In this document: piece by piece, positions 49,669 to 57,780 of the stretch
Layout: each line of letters opens with the position of its first letter
How positions within the stretch are numbered: the stretch's first letter is position 1
Assembly: GCA_017468365.1 (NCBI GenBank)
Contig: JAFUIS010000005.1
Span: 1-64,000 of the forward strand
From: Oscillospiraceae bacterium
GTDB taxonomy: Bacteria; Bacillota; Clostridia; Oscillospirales; Ruminococcaceae
Length of the DNA stretch: 64,000 nucleotides
Reading direction: 5' to 3'
Translations under genes and position numbers: made by a program
The notes under the pieces: generated by a model
Seen by the model: only the letters and a program-made list of their open reading frames with translations
What the model was told of the DNA's origin: nothing
Databases searched by the model: none

Positions 49669-50541
49669 TTATTCTTTGCTCCAGATTGCGGAAGAACCGC
49701 AGGGAAGGACCATTCCGCTGGCGGTTACGGGAAGACCGATTTCTTCCGCGGTAACTTTTCCGCCAAAATCCTTCATGTTTGCGCCGAGGACGTATGCCAT
49801 GGTGGAAGCGGAAAGTCCGGTGGTATAGGAATTGAGAAGAACGAAAAGCGGGTCTTCGGTAAGAACGCCGGCAACAAGGTTTATAAGTTCATAAATATGT
49901 TCTTCAAGCTTCCAAACTTCGCCGCCGGGACCTCTTCCGTAAGAAGGAGGGTCAAGGATGACGGCGTCATATTTGCTTCCGCGGCGGATCTCTCTTTCAA
50001 CGAATTTTTTGCAGTCGTCGATTATCCAGCGGACGGGTTTTTCGTTAAGACCGGAAAGTTCGGAGTTTTCTCTTGCCCAATGGACCATGCCTTTTGCAGC
50101 ATCGACATGGCAGACGGAAGCGCCTGCGGAAGCTGCGGCAAGAGTTGCGCCGCCGGTATAGGCGAAAAGGTTGAGAACGCGGACTTCTCTTCCCTCTTCT
50201 TTTGCGGCTTTTATTTTTTCACGCATCATATCCCAGTTTACGGCCTGTTCAGGAAAAAGTCCGGTGTGTTTAAAGCCTGTAGGGCTTATTTTGAAGGTGA
50301 GGTCCTTATAGTTGATTTTCCAGAATTCCGGAAGTTCGCGGCGATATTCCCAATGTCCGCCACCTGCGGAAGAACGGACGTATCTTGCGTCGGCGTGTTT
50401 CCACATGGGGTGTTCCTTGGGGGTGTTCCAGATGACCTGGGGGTCGGGTCTTATAAGAATGACTTTTCCCCAGCGTTCAAGTCTTTCGCCTTCGGAACAG
50501 TCCAGAAGTTCGTAATCTTTCCAATCCTTTGTATATCTCAT
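49669..50541 (-). CDS. Class I SAM-dependent methyltransferase, RlmI/RlmK-like
   Basis: A 290-residue Rossmann methyltransferase. SAM-binding motif I is VLNLFAYTGGATLAAASAGA near residue 120, and motif IV is DAVILDPPSYGRGPGGEVWK near residue 195, where DPPSYGRG is typical of RlmI-type 23S rRNA cytosine methyltransferases. The PUA domain of RlmI is absent and a 90-residue beta-rich N-terminal part replaces it. Substrate is probably rRNA but not proven. It is 9 bases after glmM. Confidence 0.85.
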   Translation of the reverse strand: MRYTKDWKDYELLDCSEGERLERWGKVILIRPDPQVIWNTPKEHPMWKHADARYVRSSAGGGHWEYRRELPEFWKINYKDLTFKISPTGFKHTGLFPEQAVNWDMMREKIKAAKEEGREVRVLNLFAYTGGATLAAASAGASVCHVDAAKGMVHWARENSELSGLNEKPVRWIIDDCKKFVEREIRRGSKYDAVILDPPSYGRGPGGEVWKLEEHIYELINLVAGVLTEDPLFVLLNSYTTGLSASTMAYVLGANMKDFGGKVTAEEIGLPVTASGMVLPCGSSAIWSKE

Positions 50542-50550
50542 TTTAAAACC

Positions 50551-51894
50551 TCAACTGATAAGATTCTTAAGTGTTTCGGCACATTCGTTTACAAGTTTGT
50601 TTATCTTTTCCTGATCTTTACCCTCTATCATGATTCTGATAAGGGGTTCGGTTCCGGAAGGACGGACAAGGATCCTTCCGTCGCCTTCAAGACGGCTGCT
50701 CTCTATGTCGATGTAGCTTTTGACTTCGGCATCGTTGAGCTTTGCCTTCATTTCGGGGGTGGCTTCGATGTTGACCATTACCTGGGGATAAACGGTCATT
50801 ATCTTTTTAAGTTCGGAAGCTTTCTTTCCGGAAAGCTTCATGCTTTCGATAAGCAGCAGTGCGGAAAGTTCGCCGTCGCCGGTGGTCATATATTCGGGAA
50901 TAATGATATGACCGCTCTGTTCACCGCCAAGGGAAGCTTCAAGTTTGAGAAGGGATTCAAGAACATATCTGTCGCCGACCTTGGTGGGGTAACAGCTCAT
51001 TTTATGTTCTTCGGCGAATTTGAAAAGCCCCATGTTGCTCATAATCGTGGGAATGAAGATGTTCTTGTTGAGCCTTCCCTCTTCGCTGAATCTTTTTGCA
51101 AGAATAGCCATGAGCATATCGCCGTCGATAAGTTCGCCGTTTTCATCAACACCAAGGCAGCGGTCTGCATCGCCGTCAAAGGCAACGCCGATATCGAAGC
51201 CGTTTTCTTTGACGTATTTTCCAAGACCTGCAATGAAAAGCGAACCGCATTCGCGGTTTACGTTGGTGCCGTCCGGTTCGCAGTTGAGGAAGGTGGCTTC
51301 GGCATTTGTTTTTTCAAAAATCTTTTTTGCGGTGGCATAAGAAGCACCGTTTGCGCAGTCGACCGCAATTTTTATTCCGGAAAGGTCGCCGACGGTGCCT
51401 GCGATATGGTCTATATATTCTTCCACTGCAGCGGAGTTATGGGTAACTTTTCCGATTTTGCCGGTGGGCGCAAGTTCGATAGGTTCGGCGCCGTCAAGAA
51501 CGATTTTTTCGATTCGTTCTTCCTGTTCGTCGGTAAGCTTAAAACCGGTGGAACCGAAATATTTGATTCCGTTATACTGATAGGGGTTATGGCTTGCGGT
51601 TATCATAACGCCGCCGGAAGCTCCGAGTTTTGTTACAAGATAAGCTACTGCGGGAGTGGGAACAACGCCGAGAAGTTCGACGTCGCATCCAACGGAAGAA
51701 AGTCCCGCGGCAACGGAAGCTTCAAGCATCGTTCCGGAAAGGCGGGTATCCCTTCCGACGATGACTTTGGGTTTTCCGGCGGTTTCGCTTTTTATAATTA
51801 TTCCTGCGGCACGGGAAATGGCTATTGCAAGTTCAACGTCGAGCTTTTCATTCGCAATTCCGCGTACTCCGTCTGTTCCGAAAATTCTTCCCAT
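50551..51894 (-). CDS. glmM: Phosphoglucosamine mutase
   Basis: A 447-residue phosphohexomutase that makes glucosamine 1-phosphate for peptidoglycan. It opens GRIFGTDGVRGIANEKLDVE; phosphoserine S101 is in MITASHNPYQYNGIKYF, the metal loop is DGDADRCLGVD near residue 240, the specificity loop is GGEQSGHI, and the phosphate loop is VRPSGTEPLIRIM. These distinguish it from the general phosphohexomutase at 1750. It lies 3 bases after ruvB. Confidence 0.97.
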   Translation of the reverse strand: MGRIFGTDGVRGIANEKLDVELAIAISRAAGIIIKSETAGKPKVIVGRDTRLSGTMLEASVAAGLSSVGCDVELLGVVPTPAVAYLVTKLGASGGVMITASHNPYQYNGIKYFGSTGFKLTDEQEERIEKIVLDGAEPIELAPTGKIGKVTHNSAAVEEYIDHIAGTVGDLSGIKIAVDCANGASYATAKKIFEKTNAEATFLNCEPDGTNVNRECGSLFIAGLGKYVKENGFDIGVAFDGDADRCLGVDENGELIDGDMLMAILAKRFSEEGRLNKNIFIPTIMSNMGLFKFAEEHKMSCYPTKVGDRYVLESLLKLEASLGGEQSGHIIIPEYMTTGDGELSALLLIESMKLSGKKASELKKIMTVYPQVMVNIEATPEMKAKLNDAEVKSYIDIESSRLEGDGRILVRPSGTEPLIRIMIEGKDQEKINKLVNECAETLKNLIS

Positions 51895-51897
51895 AAA

Positions 51898-52956
51898 TCA
51901 TTCTCCTATTCTCATTTGTTCGCATTCGCCGCAGGGCTGCTGGGGCATTGCCATGCCGAGATGTTCATAGGCAAGGGCTGTGGCACAGCGGCCTCTGGGT
52001 GTTCTGGTAAGGAAGCCTATCTGCATAAGGTAGGGTTCGTAAACGTCCTCGATGGTGACGGCTTCTTCACCGGTGGCGGCTGCAAGGGTTTCAAGTCCCA
52101 CGGGGCCGCCGTTATAGTTTTTTATCATCATTGTGAGTATTCTGCGGTCGATGGCATCAAGGCCGAGTTCATCCACTTCAAGCCTTGAAAGAGCTTCCGC
52201 AGCGATTTCTTTTGTCACGACTCCGTCGCCGATGACCTGGGCAAAGTCGCGTATCCTTTTAAGAAAGCGGTTTGCGATTCGGGGGGTTCCGCGGCTTCTT
52301 CTTGCAAGTTCCATTGCGCCTTCGTGTTCCACTTCGATGCTGAGGATGCCCGCGCTTCGCTCGATTATCCTGCAAAGTTCGGAAGGGGTATAAAGTTCAA
52401 GTCTTTCGACAACACCAAATCGGTCGCGAAGCGGTGCCGAAAGCTGACCCGCTCTTGTGGTCGCACCGATAAGGGTAAAATGAGGAAGGTCAACGCGGAT
52501 GCTTCTTGCGGAAGGGCCTTTTCCGACGATGATATCAAGTGCATAGTCCTCCATTGCGGGATAAAGCACCTCTTCAACGCTGCGGTTCATTCTGTGGATC
52601 TCGTCGATGAAAAGAATGTCGTTTTCGTTGAGGTTGGTAAGAAGTGCGGCAAGGTCGCCGGGTCTTTCAATGGCGGGACCGCTGGTTATTCGGAAGCTTA
52701 CGCCCATTTCGTTTGCGATGATTTCGGAAAGGGTGGTCTTACCGAGTCCGGGAGGTCCGTAAAGAAGAACGTGGTCAAGAGCTTCGCCGCGGCGTTTTGC
52801 CGCTTCGATATAAACTGCCATGTTTTCTTTTGCTTTGGTCTGGCCGATATATTCATCAAGAGTTTTCGGACGGAGGGAAAGATCGTTTTCCCTGTCCATT
52901 TCCTCCATTTCGGGAGCGACTATTCTGTTTTCAAAATCTCTTTCACCTGAAAGCAT
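51898..52956 (-). CDS. ruvB: Holliday junction branch migration ATPase RuvB
   Basis: A 352-residue AAA+ motor. [19 protein letters not shown] precedes Walker [10 protein letters not shown] (67-75); Walker B is [10 protein letters not shown], sensor I is [10 protein letters not shown], and the C-terminal winged helix has [19 protein letters not shown]. The C-terminus has an extra [11 protein letters not shown] with two cysteines. Order ruvC-ruvA-ruvB on one strand completes the resolvasome. Confidence 0.98.
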   Translation of the reverse strand: MLSGERDFENRIVAPEMEEMDRENDLSLRPKTLDEYIGQTKAKENMAVYIEAAKRRGEALDHVLLYGPPGLGKTTLSEIIANEMGVSFRITSGPAIERPGDLAALLTNLNENDILFIDEIHRMNRSVEEVLYPAMEDYALDIIVGKGPSARSIRVDLPHFTLIGATTRAGQLSAPLRDRFGVVERLELYTPSELCRIIERSAGILSIEVEHEGAMELARRSRGTPRIANRFLKRIRDFAQVIGDGVVTKEIAAEALSRLEVDELGLDAIDRRILTMMIKNYNGGPVGLETLAAATGEEAVTIEDVYEPYLMQIGFLTRTPRGRCATALAYEHLGMAMPQQPCGECEQMRIGE

Positions 52957-52969
52957 TTTTTATCACTCC

Positions 52970-53578
52970 TTATCTTTTCATTGCAATGGCTTTAAGAGCC
53001 GCTTTTATCATTTCATCTACCGGCAGGCTCTGGTCAAGTTTTCCGATGACGGCAGCCGCTTCGGAATTGGTGTAGCCAAGACTGACCATTGCGGCAATGG
53101 CTTCGCCTGCGTTTCCGCCTATTCTTCCGACAGAAACGGAAGGTGCGGAAGAGAAACCTTTGGAAACGGATTCGTTGGATATCTTGTCGCGAAGCTCGAG
53201 GATTATTCTCTGGGCGGCTTTGGGTCCTATACCCTTCGCTCTTGTAATCGCTTTTGCGTCGCCGGATGCAACAGCAAGAGCAAAAGAATCCGGGGTGAAT
53301 TCCGAAAGAACGGAAAGTGCCGCTTTGGGACCGATTCCGGAAATGGAGGTCAGCATGCGGAAGCAATCCTGTTCCGCCCGGTCATAAAATCCATAAAGGT
53401 CCGAGCCGGTTTCCTGGTTATAGGTCATGGTTGTATAGACGAAAACTTCGCTTCCGCTGGGGGGAAGACAGGAAATGGTGGTGGCAGAAGCTTTGCAAAG
53501 ATATCCGACTCCGCCGCATTCCACTACAAAAAAAGTATCTTCAACGTGCGAAAGTTTTCCGTTAAGGCTGTATATCAT
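52970..53578 (-). CDS. ruvA: Holliday junction DNA-binding protein RuvA
   Basis: A 202-residue protein: N-terminal OB-fold (MIYSLNGKLSHVEDTFFVVE), tandem helix-hairpin-helix motifs (ISGIGPKAALSVLSEF and AKGIGPKAAQRIILEL near 80-130) and the C-terminal domain III that contacts RuvB (EAIAAMVSLGYTNSEAAAVI). It is 12 bases after ruvC and 13 bases before ruvB. Confidence 0.97.
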   Translation of the reverse strand: MIYSLNGKLSHVEDTFFVVECGGVGYLCKASATTISCLPPSGSEVFVYTTMTYNQETGSDLYGFYDRAEQDCFRMLTSISGIGPKAALSVLSEFTPDSFALAVASGDAKAITRAKGIGPKAAQRIILELRDKISNESVSKGFSSAPSVSVGRIGGNAGEAIAAMVSLGYTNSEAAAVIGKLDQSLPVDEMIKAALKAIAMKR

Positions 53579-53590
53579 GGTCTTTTCCTC

Positions 53591-54094
53591 TTACTTCGTT
53601 TCTTTAATGACTTTTGAAAGCAGCGAGCCGTGGCTGTAACCATGACAGATGGCTGCCGCAAGGGCGTCTGCGGTATCGTCGGGTTTTGGAACCGATTCAA
53701 GGCGAAGAGTGTCCCGGACCATTATCTGGACCTGGTGCTTTTCCGCCCTTCCGTAACCCACAAGGGACTGTTTTATCTGTAAAGGGGTATATTCGTAAAT
53801 CGGGATACCTGCTTTTATTGCGGCAAGAAGAATAACTCCTCTTGCTTCCGCAACGTCGATAGCCGTTTTCTGGTTGTTGTTGAAATAAAGGCGCTCAATG
53901 CTCATGCATTCGGGTTTTGTCTGGGCGATGACTTCGCTTACTGTGTCGTAAATCATGCGAAGGCGCTCTTCAAAAGGAGTTCCCGCGGGGGTATCCACCG
54001 CGCCGTATTTTACGGGGTAAAATTTGTTTTTTACATAGTCGACAACGCCTACGCCGACTATGGCATAGCCGGGGTCGATTCCGATTATCCGCAA
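53591..54094 (-). CDS. ruvC: Holliday junction endonuclease RuvC
   Basis: A 167-residue resolvase with RNase H fold. It starts at TTG 54094 (read as Met), 7 bases after GGAGGCGG, giving MRIIGIDPGYAIVGVGVVDY with catalytic D7; the other acidic residues are in CMSIERLYFNNN and near the terminal DDTADALAAAICHG. An ATG 19 codons upstream lacks a ribosome site. It is the first gene of the long operon reaching ribF. Confidence 0.96.
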   Translation of the reverse strand: MRIIGIDPGYAIVGVGVVDYVKNKFYPVKYGAVDTPAGTPFEERLRMIYDTVSEVIAQTKPECMSIERLYFNNNQKTAIDVAEARGVILLAAIKAGIPIYEYTPLQIKQSLVGYGRAEKHQVQIMVRDTLRLESVPKPDDTADALAAAICHGYSHGSLLSKVIKETK

Positions 54095-54137
54095 AATACC
54101 GCCTCCTTTTTTGCCCAATAACCCATTTTGACATTTT

Positions 54138-54166
54138 ATTATACCATACATATATATTTAAGGCAA
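54138..54166 (-). promoter_or_regulatory. Promoter of the ruv-glmM-ecf-truA-ribF operon
   Basis: Minus-strand TTGCCT, 17-base spacer, TATAAT, about 37 bases upstream of the ruvC start. No terminator is seen until after ribF, so eleven genes may share it. Confidence 0.7.
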
Positions 54167-54212
54167 TTAATTTTTTGTTAATTCGCTTTTTTGTTTTCAG
54201 CCAAAACGGATA

Positions 54213-54241
54213 TGGACAAAACCTGTTTTTTTCGATAAAAT
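54213..54241 (+). promoter_or_regulatory. Promoter of the DUF2284 gene
   Basis: TGGACA, 17-base spacer, TAAAAT, 33 bases upstream of the ATG. Confidence 0.65.
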
Positions 54242-54274
54242 ATATGAAGATTTTATCCGAAAAGGAGTTTTTTT

Positions 54275-54811
54275 ATGACTGACAAAATGCTTATTGAACT
54301 TGCAAAAGAAGAAGGTTTTTCAAACGCCGCCGTTGTTGATACTGCGGATATTGTTTTCGACGAAGCCTTCCGCCCTTATTGCGCGGAAAACCTTTGCGGA
54401 AAATTCGGCGTTAACTATTCCTGTCCGCCGGATTGCGGAACTCCCGAACAGATGAAAAACCGCGTTCTTGCCCACCGCCACGCAATCGTTCTTCAAAGTA
54501 TCTGGCCCATTTCCGATTACAAGGACGGCGAAGCCATAAAGAAAGTTAAAAGTCAGCATAACGCCGCGGGGCTTCGCCTTATGAAACGCCTTCGTGAAGA
54601 AGGCCACGAAGGATTCATGATAGGTTCCAGCGGATGCGCGCTTTGCAGTCCCTGCGCCATAACCGAAGGAAAACCCTGCAAATTCCCGGACCTTCAGTTT
54701 TCCTGCATTTCGGCTTTTTGCATCCACGCAAGAAAGCTTGCCGAAAGTGCCGGAATGGAATATGACGGAAACGGAACTCTTGCACTTTTCGGGCTTTATG
54801 TTTGCGACTGA
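54275..54811 (+). CDS. DUF2284 cysteine-rich metal-binding protein
   Basis: A 178-residue protein with the DUF2284 pattern: FRPYCAENLCGKFGVNYSCP followed by PDCGTPEQM near residues 32-58, then GSSGCALCSPCAITEGKPCK near 118 and LQFSCISAFCIHARKLAESA. Ten or more cysteines in CxxC-like groups suggest a metal or iron-sulfur site. The family is common in anaerobes and methanogens, with no assigned activity. AAAGGAG lies upstream of the ATG. It is monocistronic. Confidence 0.92.
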   Translation: MTDKMLIELAKEEGFSNAAVVDTADIVFDEAFRPYCAENLCGKFGVNYSCPPDCGTPEQMKNRVLAHRHAIVLQSIWPISDYKDGEAIKKVKSQHNAAGLRLMKRLREEGHEGFMIGSSGCALCSPCAITEGKPCKFPDLQFSCISAFCIHARKLAESAGMEYDGNGTLALFGLYVCD

Positions 54812-54814
54812 AAA

Positions 54815-54851
54815 TAAAAAAATCCCGCCGTTTTCGGCGGGATGATTTTTT
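54815..54851 (+). terminator. Terminator of the DUF2284 gene
   Basis: Stem ATCCCGCCG / CGGCGGGAT with TTTT loop and T run after. Confidence 0.9.
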
Positions 54852-54861
54852 GATGAAAAAG

Positions 54862-54893
54862 AAAAACGCATCGGCCGTCGCCGATGCGTTTTT
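54862..54893. terminator. Second hairpin upstream of the partial tRNA copy
   Basis: AAACGCATCGGC CGTC GCCGATGCGTTT with A and T runs on both sides. Read on the minus strand it lies just after the partial tRNA 3' end, the same place the hairpin at 55029 has relative to the intact tRNA. Confidence 0.75.
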
Positions 54894-54896
54894 CAA

Positions 54897-54915
54897 ATGG
54901 TGGACGGTACAGGAC
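54897..54915 (-). repeat. 19-bp duplicate of the tRNA-Val 3' end
   Basis: ATGGTGGACGGTACAGGAC is identical to 55067-55085, which covers the CCA end, acceptor strand and part of the T arm of tRNA-Val. The match stops there; the 170 bases between the copies are unrelated to a tRNA. It looks like an attachment-site duplication or a relic of a second tRNA gene. Confidence 0.75.
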
Positions 54916-55028
54916 AGCGACTCGCTTCGCTCCCTGCATAAGTTCCGTCAGCCGCTCAAACTGCGCCAATGGCTTGTTTTTGCGGGTCGTCACTTATCGA
55001 ACTTCGTTCTCGTCCTTGCTATTTCAAA

Positions 55029-55066
55029 ATAAAAAACAGGTCGGCTTTTGCCGACCTGTTTTTTTT
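55029..55066. terminator. Terminator of tRNA-Val
   Basis: Stem AACAGGTCGGC / GCCGACCTGTT with TTTT loop, flanked by A and T runs, directly downstream of the tRNA on the minus strand. Confidence 0.9.
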
Positions 55067-55067
55067 A

Positions 55068-55143
55068 TGGTGGACGGTACAGGACTCGAACCTGTGACCT
55101 TCCGCACGTCAAGCGGAAGCTCTACCAGCTGAGCTAACCGTCC
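55068..55143 (-). tRNA. tRNA-Val(GAC)
   Basis: A 76-base minus-strand tRNA with encoded CCA. Acceptor stem GGACGGT pairs with ACCGTCC, the D arm is GCTC...GAGC, the anticodon stem TCCGC / GCGGA holds the loop TTGACGT with anticodon GAC (valine, GUC/GUU codons), and the T arm is ACAGG TTCGAGT CCTGT. All stems pair fully, so the gene should be functional. Confidence 0.97.
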
Positions 55144-55223
55144 ATGTCTTTAGTAGAGCGAGAATTATTATAACCTATCGAAACGAAAAAAGCAAGAGTA
55201 TTTTTGAAATTTTCCGAAAAATT

Positions 55224-55736
55224 TTATTCTTCCGCATAAAATTCCCATTCCGAAAAGGAAAATTCCGTTTTGTATTCAGGAAAAACCGCACTTTCCAGCA
55301 AAAAATCTTCCGGTGAAAGAATTGCAGAAAAATTTTCGCCTTTTGCCAAAACGGAATTTTTATCGGTGCTCAGGGTAAAATCTTCTTCGTCGGAAAGATT
55401 TTCAAAAAGCTCTTCCACAAGAAAAAACGGCGCCTTTTCCGGAAGATTTTCGGTTTCAAGCAAAAGTTCCATTCCTTCAAAATCCACCTTTGCGTGCTCA
55501 TCCGAAAGAGCAATGCTCAAGCCTGAAAATTCCTTTGGACTTTCAACGATAAAGCTGATGCTCATGCCGTTTTTTGTTATTTTAAAATCCGTTTCATTTT
55601 CGCCGTAAGTTGCCTTTGCCTTCACCAAAAAATCGTTTTTATAAACTGCCGCAACGTCTTTCGGCTTTGGTTCAAAAGCTTTTGAGCACCCGGCTAAAAC
55701 AAAAACCAACGCTATAAACGCAATTATTCTTCGCAT
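55224..55736 (-). CDS. Putative lipoprotein, 170 residues
   Basis: The protein starts MRRIIAFIALVFVLAGCSKA with the lipobox LAGC and Cys17 as the modified residue. The mature part is rich in Phe, Glu and Ser with alternating strands (FKITKNGMSISFIVESPKEF, FSGLSIALSDEHAKVDFEGM), so a small beta-sandwich surface protein is likely. No family is recognised. The ATG at 55736 has GGGAGG upstream; the frame is open 28 codons further back into the nnr terminator. That ribosome site is part of a hairpin (see 55738). Confidence 0.72.
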   Translation of the reverse strand: MRRIIAFIALVFVLAGCSKAFEPKPKDVAAVYKNDFLVKAKATYGENETDFKITKNGMSISFIVESPKEFSGLSIALSDEHAKVDFEGMELLLETENLPEKAPFFLVEELFENLSDEEDFTLSTDKNSVLAKGENFSAILSPEDFLLESAVFPEYKTEFSFSEWEFYAEE

Positions 55737-55737
55737 T

Positions 55738-55785
55738 AAAAAACCTCCCTTTCGGAACAATCTATTCCGGCTTGGGAGGTTTTTA
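55738..55785 (-). terminator. nnr terminator whose 3' arm is the next gene's ribosome binding site
   Basis: On the minus strand AAACCTCCC pairs with GGGAGGTTT, with an inner CCGGAA / TTCCG stem, and six T follow; the ATG comes 2 bases later. The Shine-Dalgarno GGGAGG is the 3' arm, so the same hairpin can end transcription or block translation of the lipoprotein. Confidence 0.7.
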
Positions 55786-55789
55786 TTCA

Positions 55790-57328
55790 TCAAAGGCCTT
55801 TTTCCGCAAAAATTTTGCAAAGGTAATTGGGTATATCGCTCGGAAGCATTCCGTATTCGGAAAGTTCTTTTGCGGCATTATCCGCGGCAAGACCGTGGAG
55901 ATAAACTCCGCAGACGGCGCAGGCGGTTTCGATATATCCCTGGGCGGCAAAAGAAGCTATCATTCCCGCAAGGCAATCGCCGCTTCCGCCTTTTGAAAGT
56001 CCGGGATTTCCGGTGGAATTGAAGTAAACGTCACCGTTAGGCTCGGCAATAACCGTGGAAGCGTCTTTAAGCACCACTATCGCGTCATATTTTTTAGCGG
56101 TTTCAAGGGCTGTTTCAACGCGTTTATTGACCACTTCGGGAATGGAAATTCCGCAAAGTCTTGCCATTTCGCCAATGTGGGGAGTTATTATCGGTATTTC
56201 TTTTGCTTTTTTTAGAACGGCAGGATCTTCAGAAATGCAGTTGAGCCCGTCCGCATCGATTATCACGGTGCCGGAAGCATTTTCGAGAACGAAATCCACA
56301 AGATTTGCAATATCTTTTCCTCTTCCAAGTCCGCAGCCGACAAGCACCGCATCGACTTTTTCGATCATTGGAAGAAGTTTTTCCTTTGCCGCAGCAGAAA
56401 TCGTACCGTCTTCGTTTTCCGGCAGCGGAAGAAAGGTTGCTTCTGGGATTCTCGGAGCTATCATCGAAACGACTTTTTCGGTGGTGGCAACGGTGACGAT
56501 TCCCGCTCCGCTTTTAAGTGCGCCGAGGGCGGAAAGAATTGCCGCACCGGGAAAATTCGCGCTTCCGGTAATGCAGAGAAGTTTTCCGAAGGTGCCCTTG
56601 TTGCTGAAGCGGGGTCTTCTTCGAATGGAGGAAAAAACCATGTTTTCGCCGGTGACAAAACAGTTTTGCTCCACCTGTGCCCTGACTTCGTGGGGAATAC
56701 CGATATCCACGACCTCGGTCTTTCCGCAAAATTCTCTTCCGGGAAGAAGAATATGGCCGGGTTTTGCCGCTTCGAAAGCAACGGTAAAGTTGGCTTTTAC
56801 GGAATTTTTTGCGGCGATTCCGGTTTCGGCATTGACTCCGCTGGGTATATCGAGAGATATTTTTACCGCAAGGGCGGAATTTATCATTTCGGCGATTTCA
56901 TCATAGGGCGCACGGAATTCTCCCGCAAAACCAGTTCCGAAAAGCGCATCGATTATGATATCCGCACCGTCAAGAAAAGTATCGACTTTTTTGCGGTCAA
57001 TATCAAAATCCAGCATGGTTATCCCCGCCTGGATTATGCAGTTATACATATATTTTGCTTCTTCGCTTCTGGGAAGTCCTCCGCAGAGAACGACGATGAC
57101 GTTTGCGCCTTCTTCAAAAAGTTTTCTTGCAACAACAAGTCCGTCGCCGCCGTTGTTTCCGTTTCCGCAAAAAATCATAAAATTGCGTCCAGCGACGTTC
57201 GAAAGAGTTCTTCTTATAAAGGAAGCGGCGGCGCAGCCCGCGTTTTCCATAAGGCGCTGATAGGTCACGCCCATTTCGTCCGAAAGACGTTCTTCGGTCT
57301 TCATTTGTTCAACGGTGAGGATTTTCAT
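55790..57328 (-). CDS. nnr: Bifunctional NAD(P)H-hydrate epimerase/dehydratase
   Basis: A 512-residue repair enzyme. The N-terminal YjeF-N epimerase domain (1-215) has MKILTVEQMKTEERLSDEMG, MIFCGNGNNGGDGLVVARKL near residue 51 and IIIDALFGTGF; the C-terminal ADP-dependent dehydratase domain (225-505) has NKGTFGKLLCITGSANFPGA, the catalytic-loop TPHIGEMARL and the nucleotide motif KGGSGDCLAGMIASF. It restores NADH and NADPH from their hydrated forms. Divergent from the pheS T-box unit. Confidence 0.96.
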   Translation of the reverse strand: MKILTVEQMKTEERLSDEMGVTYQRLMENAGCAAASFIRRTLSNVAGRNFMIFCGNGNNGGDGLVVARKLFEEGANVIVVLCGGLPRSEEAKYMYNCIIQAGITMLDFDIDRKKVDTFLDGADIIIDALFGTGFAGEFRAPYDEIAEMINSALAVKISLDIPSGVNAETGIAAKNSVKANFTVAFEAAKPGHILLPGREFCGKTEVVDIGIPHEVRAQVEQNCFVTGENMVFSSIRRRPRFSNKGTFGKLLCITGSANFPGAAILSALGALKSGAGIVTVATTEKVVSMIAPRIPEATFLPLPENEDGTISAAAKEKLLPMIEKVDAVLVGCGLGRGKDIANLVDFVLENASGTVIIDADGLNCISEDPAVLKKAKEIPIITPHIGEMARLCGISIPEVVNKRVETALETAKKYDAIVVLKDASTVIAEPNGDVYFNSTGNPGLSKGGSGDCLAGMIASFAAQGYIETACAVCGVYLHGLAADNAAKELSEYGMLPSDIPNYLCKIFAEKGL

Positions 57329-57356
57329 TCTTCTTCCCCCTTTCCGATATATTTTA

Positions 57357-57384
57357 ATTATATCACCCCTTCGGCAATTTTCAA
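57357..57384 (-). promoter_or_regulatory. Promoter of nnr
   Basis: Minus-strand TTGAAA, 16-base spacer, TATAAT, 29 bases upstream of the ATG. Confidence 0.65.
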
Positions 57385-57396
57385 TCGAAAAAGGTC

Positions 57397-57425
57397 TTGA
57401 AAATTACTTTTAATTATGTTATTAT
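57397..57425 (+). promoter_or_regulatory. Promoter of the pheS T-box operon
   Basis: TTGAAA, 17-base spacer, TATTAT, about 20 bases before the first conserved T-box segment. Confidence 0.7.
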
Positions 57426-57439
57426 CTCTTTTGTTATTA

Positions 57440-57712
57440 ATATAAACAACGCATTGACCGGGAGAGTAAAAATTATTTTTCCGAAAAGAGAGGAAAAGCC
57501 GTCGGCTGAAAGCTTTTCCGCGGAAAAGGATTTTGAAGTTCACCCGCGAGCGGTTCTGCTGAAAGTTTTCGATTAGGCAGAAACGGGCGGCGCCGTTATA
57601 CGCTTTATTAAGTGCCCGATGGATTTTTTCATCGGGAATGCGGGTGGTACCGCGGAGAATTATAAGTTTATGAGTCTTCGTCCCAATTTGCGGCTGGGGC
57701 GAGGATTTTTTT
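57440..57712 (+). ncRNA. T-box leader (Phe) of pheS-pheT
   Basis: A tRNA-sensing riboregulator. Stem I begins with the AG-bulge region GACCGGGAGAGTA; the likely specifier codon is TTC at 57539-57541 (GAAG-TTC-A), which reads phenylalanine and fits the downstream genes. The T-box antiterminator sequence GGGTGGTACCGCGG is at 57642-57655. A terminator with CGTCCCA / TGGGGCG and a run of eight T follows at about 57679-57711. Uncharged tRNA-Phe should allow read-through into pheS. Confidence 0.95.
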
Positions 57713-57780
57713 TGCCCTTTTTTCGCAATATTACGCAAAACCTCATAAACAGAAATCATAATAAATGGAGTTGAAAAAAT

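Noticed and set aside
49897-52188. 763-codon plus-strand frame crossing three minus-strand genes
   Set aside because: It runs through the methyltransferase, glmM and ruvB, all of which are secure on the other strand.
54854-55033. Short plus-strand frame across the partial tRNA copy
   Set aside because: It reads through two terminator hairpins and a tRNA fragment; not a plausible gene.
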